Positions 62,628-64,000 of a stretch of 64,000 nt of DNA are shown in pieces (the stretch's first letter is position 1; each line of letters begins with the position of its first letter). Below the pieces are notes generated by a model. The model worked only from the letters and a program-made list of their open reading frames with translations. It was not told the origin of the DNA and did no database searches. Source of the stretch: Aplidium turbinatum (lineage: Eukaryota > Chordata > Ascidiacea > Aplousobranchia > Polyclinidae); contig OU964924.1 of the NCBI GenBank assembly GCA_918807975.1, positions 9,064,501 through 9,128,500 on the forward strand, in the 5' to 3' direction. Made by a program: the position numbers and the translations under genes.

Positions 62628-62811
62628 CAGCAAGCAGATTTCAGTTATCATACTGCCCAAGTCAGCAAATGAAATTTTCATCTAGCATCGAACTTGCTTA
62701 GTCATCGCTTGCTGAACTGAATTTGCTAACTTGTTACATGCCATGTATCGACTTATTTAGTTCACAACTGCTGAATTGTAAGAGACTCTGCATATTCACT
62801 TGTGCACTGTG

Positions 62812-64000
62812 CAGGGGTTCCCAACCTTTTTTGCTGCTCGTATCCCTTTGTCGGGTCTGCTACTATTCGGTGAGTTCCTAACCTCTAACTCCCAACCCTA
62901 AAACGGCAATGATAATTAGGCTACAGTACCCGATGATTTAAAAAAAAAATTGAAAAAATCACCGCATAGGGATCGGACTCACCGAAACGGGCCATTCCGC
63001 CCTTTGTCAGGTCAGAGCATTCTTCATGGCTCCAAAAAAATTCTGATTGAATTTTTCAGATATATATTACTAAATTAAATTGCTTTTATAGCTCAATTAA
63101 ACGTTAAATCGGTATTTCACACAAAAATGCAAAAAGTACAAAAATAAATTAAATGTCAGTTATTTTGTTTGTCACTTCTCAGTGAGATATTTGTTGCTGC
63201 TTCATTGATAAAATTCGCTCAAACGATGGTTCGATTTTACTCAAGGCAACACGTAAATCATCTTCCAGTTGCAAACGATTTCTGTTGTAGGCTGCTTATT
63301 CTTGATATACATCATGGTCGAAAAGCCACTTTCACAGCAACAACTTGTTGAGCAGAGAATTAACACTGTCATGGCTTACATAGCAAGACTTGGGAAGGCT
63401 TTCATAGCAACACACCAAAAATCTTCTAACTTTGATTTGTCAAATAGCAGTTTTAATTTTTGGCAGCTTTTCATTTCAATGATGTTCTTCTTCAAATTAT
63501 CATCATCCGAAATTTTTGTTAAATCAAAAAGAAATGGATTTATAATCCAATGCTGGAAATAATTCAATTCAACAGCAGAAAAGTAACCATCGAAAGAATC
63601 AACCAGCATCTTTAAATGGGAAATAATTTCATTTTTGACATTCTGCACCAAAGAGTTATTTGTAATTTTATCAAGAGAAGGAAAATTAGCAACGTTTACA
63701 TTTTCAATTCTTCGAAACCACAGGGCAGTTTTAGCTTGAAAGCTTGAATTTTTTCTCAAGCTGTAACCACATTTATCTGTTGACCTTGAAGCGACAGGTT
63801 TAGATCGTTCAGGAGATGCATGACGTCAGCAATATAAGCCACGCTTAGAACGAATTCATCACTTTCTAGTGAGGCAGCCAGATTAGAATTTCGATGTTGT
63901 AAATACAACTTGGATGTTTCTCGAAGTTCAAAACATCCGACATCACTCGACCTCGAGATAGCCACCTTACTTCAGTGTGGTAGCCTACAGCAGAATGTCG
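62812..64000 (-). pseudogene. hAT element with ZBED5/SCAND3-like transposase relic
   Basis: Left terminus CAGGGGTTCCCAACCTTTTT at 62812. The - strand encodes SSDVGCFELRETSKLYLQHR, MHLLNDLNLSLQGQ, TALWFRRIENVNVANFPSL, then in a shifted frame CCCESGFSTMMYIKNKQ (about 63270-63330), in the order of hAT transposases of the ZBED5/SCAND3/FAM200 type. At least one frameshift. Interrupted by MULE copy 10; continues past the window edge. Confidence 0.85.
62853..62999 (+). mobile_element. MULE-like short element, copy 10
   Basis: GGGTCTGCTACTATTCGG to GGGCCATTCCG; exact 9-bp duplication CCCTTTGTC (62844-62852, 63000-63008). 147 bp. Inserted in the hAT terminus region. Confidence 0.92.

Noticed and set aside
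1-64000. CRISPR arrays, operons, ribosome binding sites
   Set aside because: The window is eukaryotic with spliced genes; tandem repeats found are transposon- or ribozyme-related.

Overview
The window looks like a repeat-rich, intron-rich animal nuclear genome, A+T-rich and with no bacterial-style gene packing. Two conserved host genes can be reconstructed exon by exon, and they converge. GCLM (glutamate-cysteine ligase modifier subunit) runs on the + strand from 10877 to 40119 in 8 exons; these join in frame to about 307 residues and appear complete. RABL6 (Rab-like GTPase 6) runs on the - strand, with 12 exons between 55742 and 44288; its P-loop-coding 5' exons lie outside the window. An ascidian is my best guess. 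A 15-base match to the Ciona spliced leader at 20525-20539 and a diverged copy at 22143-22158 support this, but neither is a functional SL RNA gene.

Layout. 1-4840: scattered palindromic repeats, one MULE copy, and a hAT transposase relic split by another MULE copy. 4852-10446: a stack of hAT-type elements (8-bp target duplications) nested in or next to one another, including a six-unit array of about 371 bp and an element that carries a tRNA-like sequence. 10877-40119: GCLM. Intron 1 holds a very young but incomplete BEL/Pao LTR element (11069-16986) and a 3.5-kb hAT foldback. Intron 2 holds most of the other mobile DNA. Intron 3 holds a broken LINE followed by a hammerhead-ribozyme tandem array. 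40120-44287: the space between the two convergent 3' ends. 44288-55742: RABL6. 55999-62203: two MULE-type elements, one inserted five bases inside the end of the other. 62242-64000: a second tRNA-carrying element and a hAT transposase relic that leaves the window.

The most notable layer is catalytic RNA and its carriers. A 250-bp tandem repeat (35772-36759) carries a type I hammerhead in each full unit and fits the retrozyme class. A diverged single unit (22160-22454) keeps one complete hammerhead. Further hammerhead-fold sequences lie at 20537-20583, 25385-25436 and 49676-49727, and a decayed one at 45500-45563. All are inside introns of the two host genes.

The second layer is a family of at least ten elements that start GGGTCTGCTACTATTCGG and end CGGGCCATTCCG, each flanked by a 9-bp target duplication. 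The ends are not inverted copies of each other at their extreme bases, but share subterminal TTCGGTGAGTCCGA or TTCGGCTAGTCCGA repeats. The largest copy holds a FLYWCH zinc-finger exon, which together with the 9-bp duplication points to Mutator-like (MULE) transposons. Family assignments rest on remembered sequence features; no database search was run.
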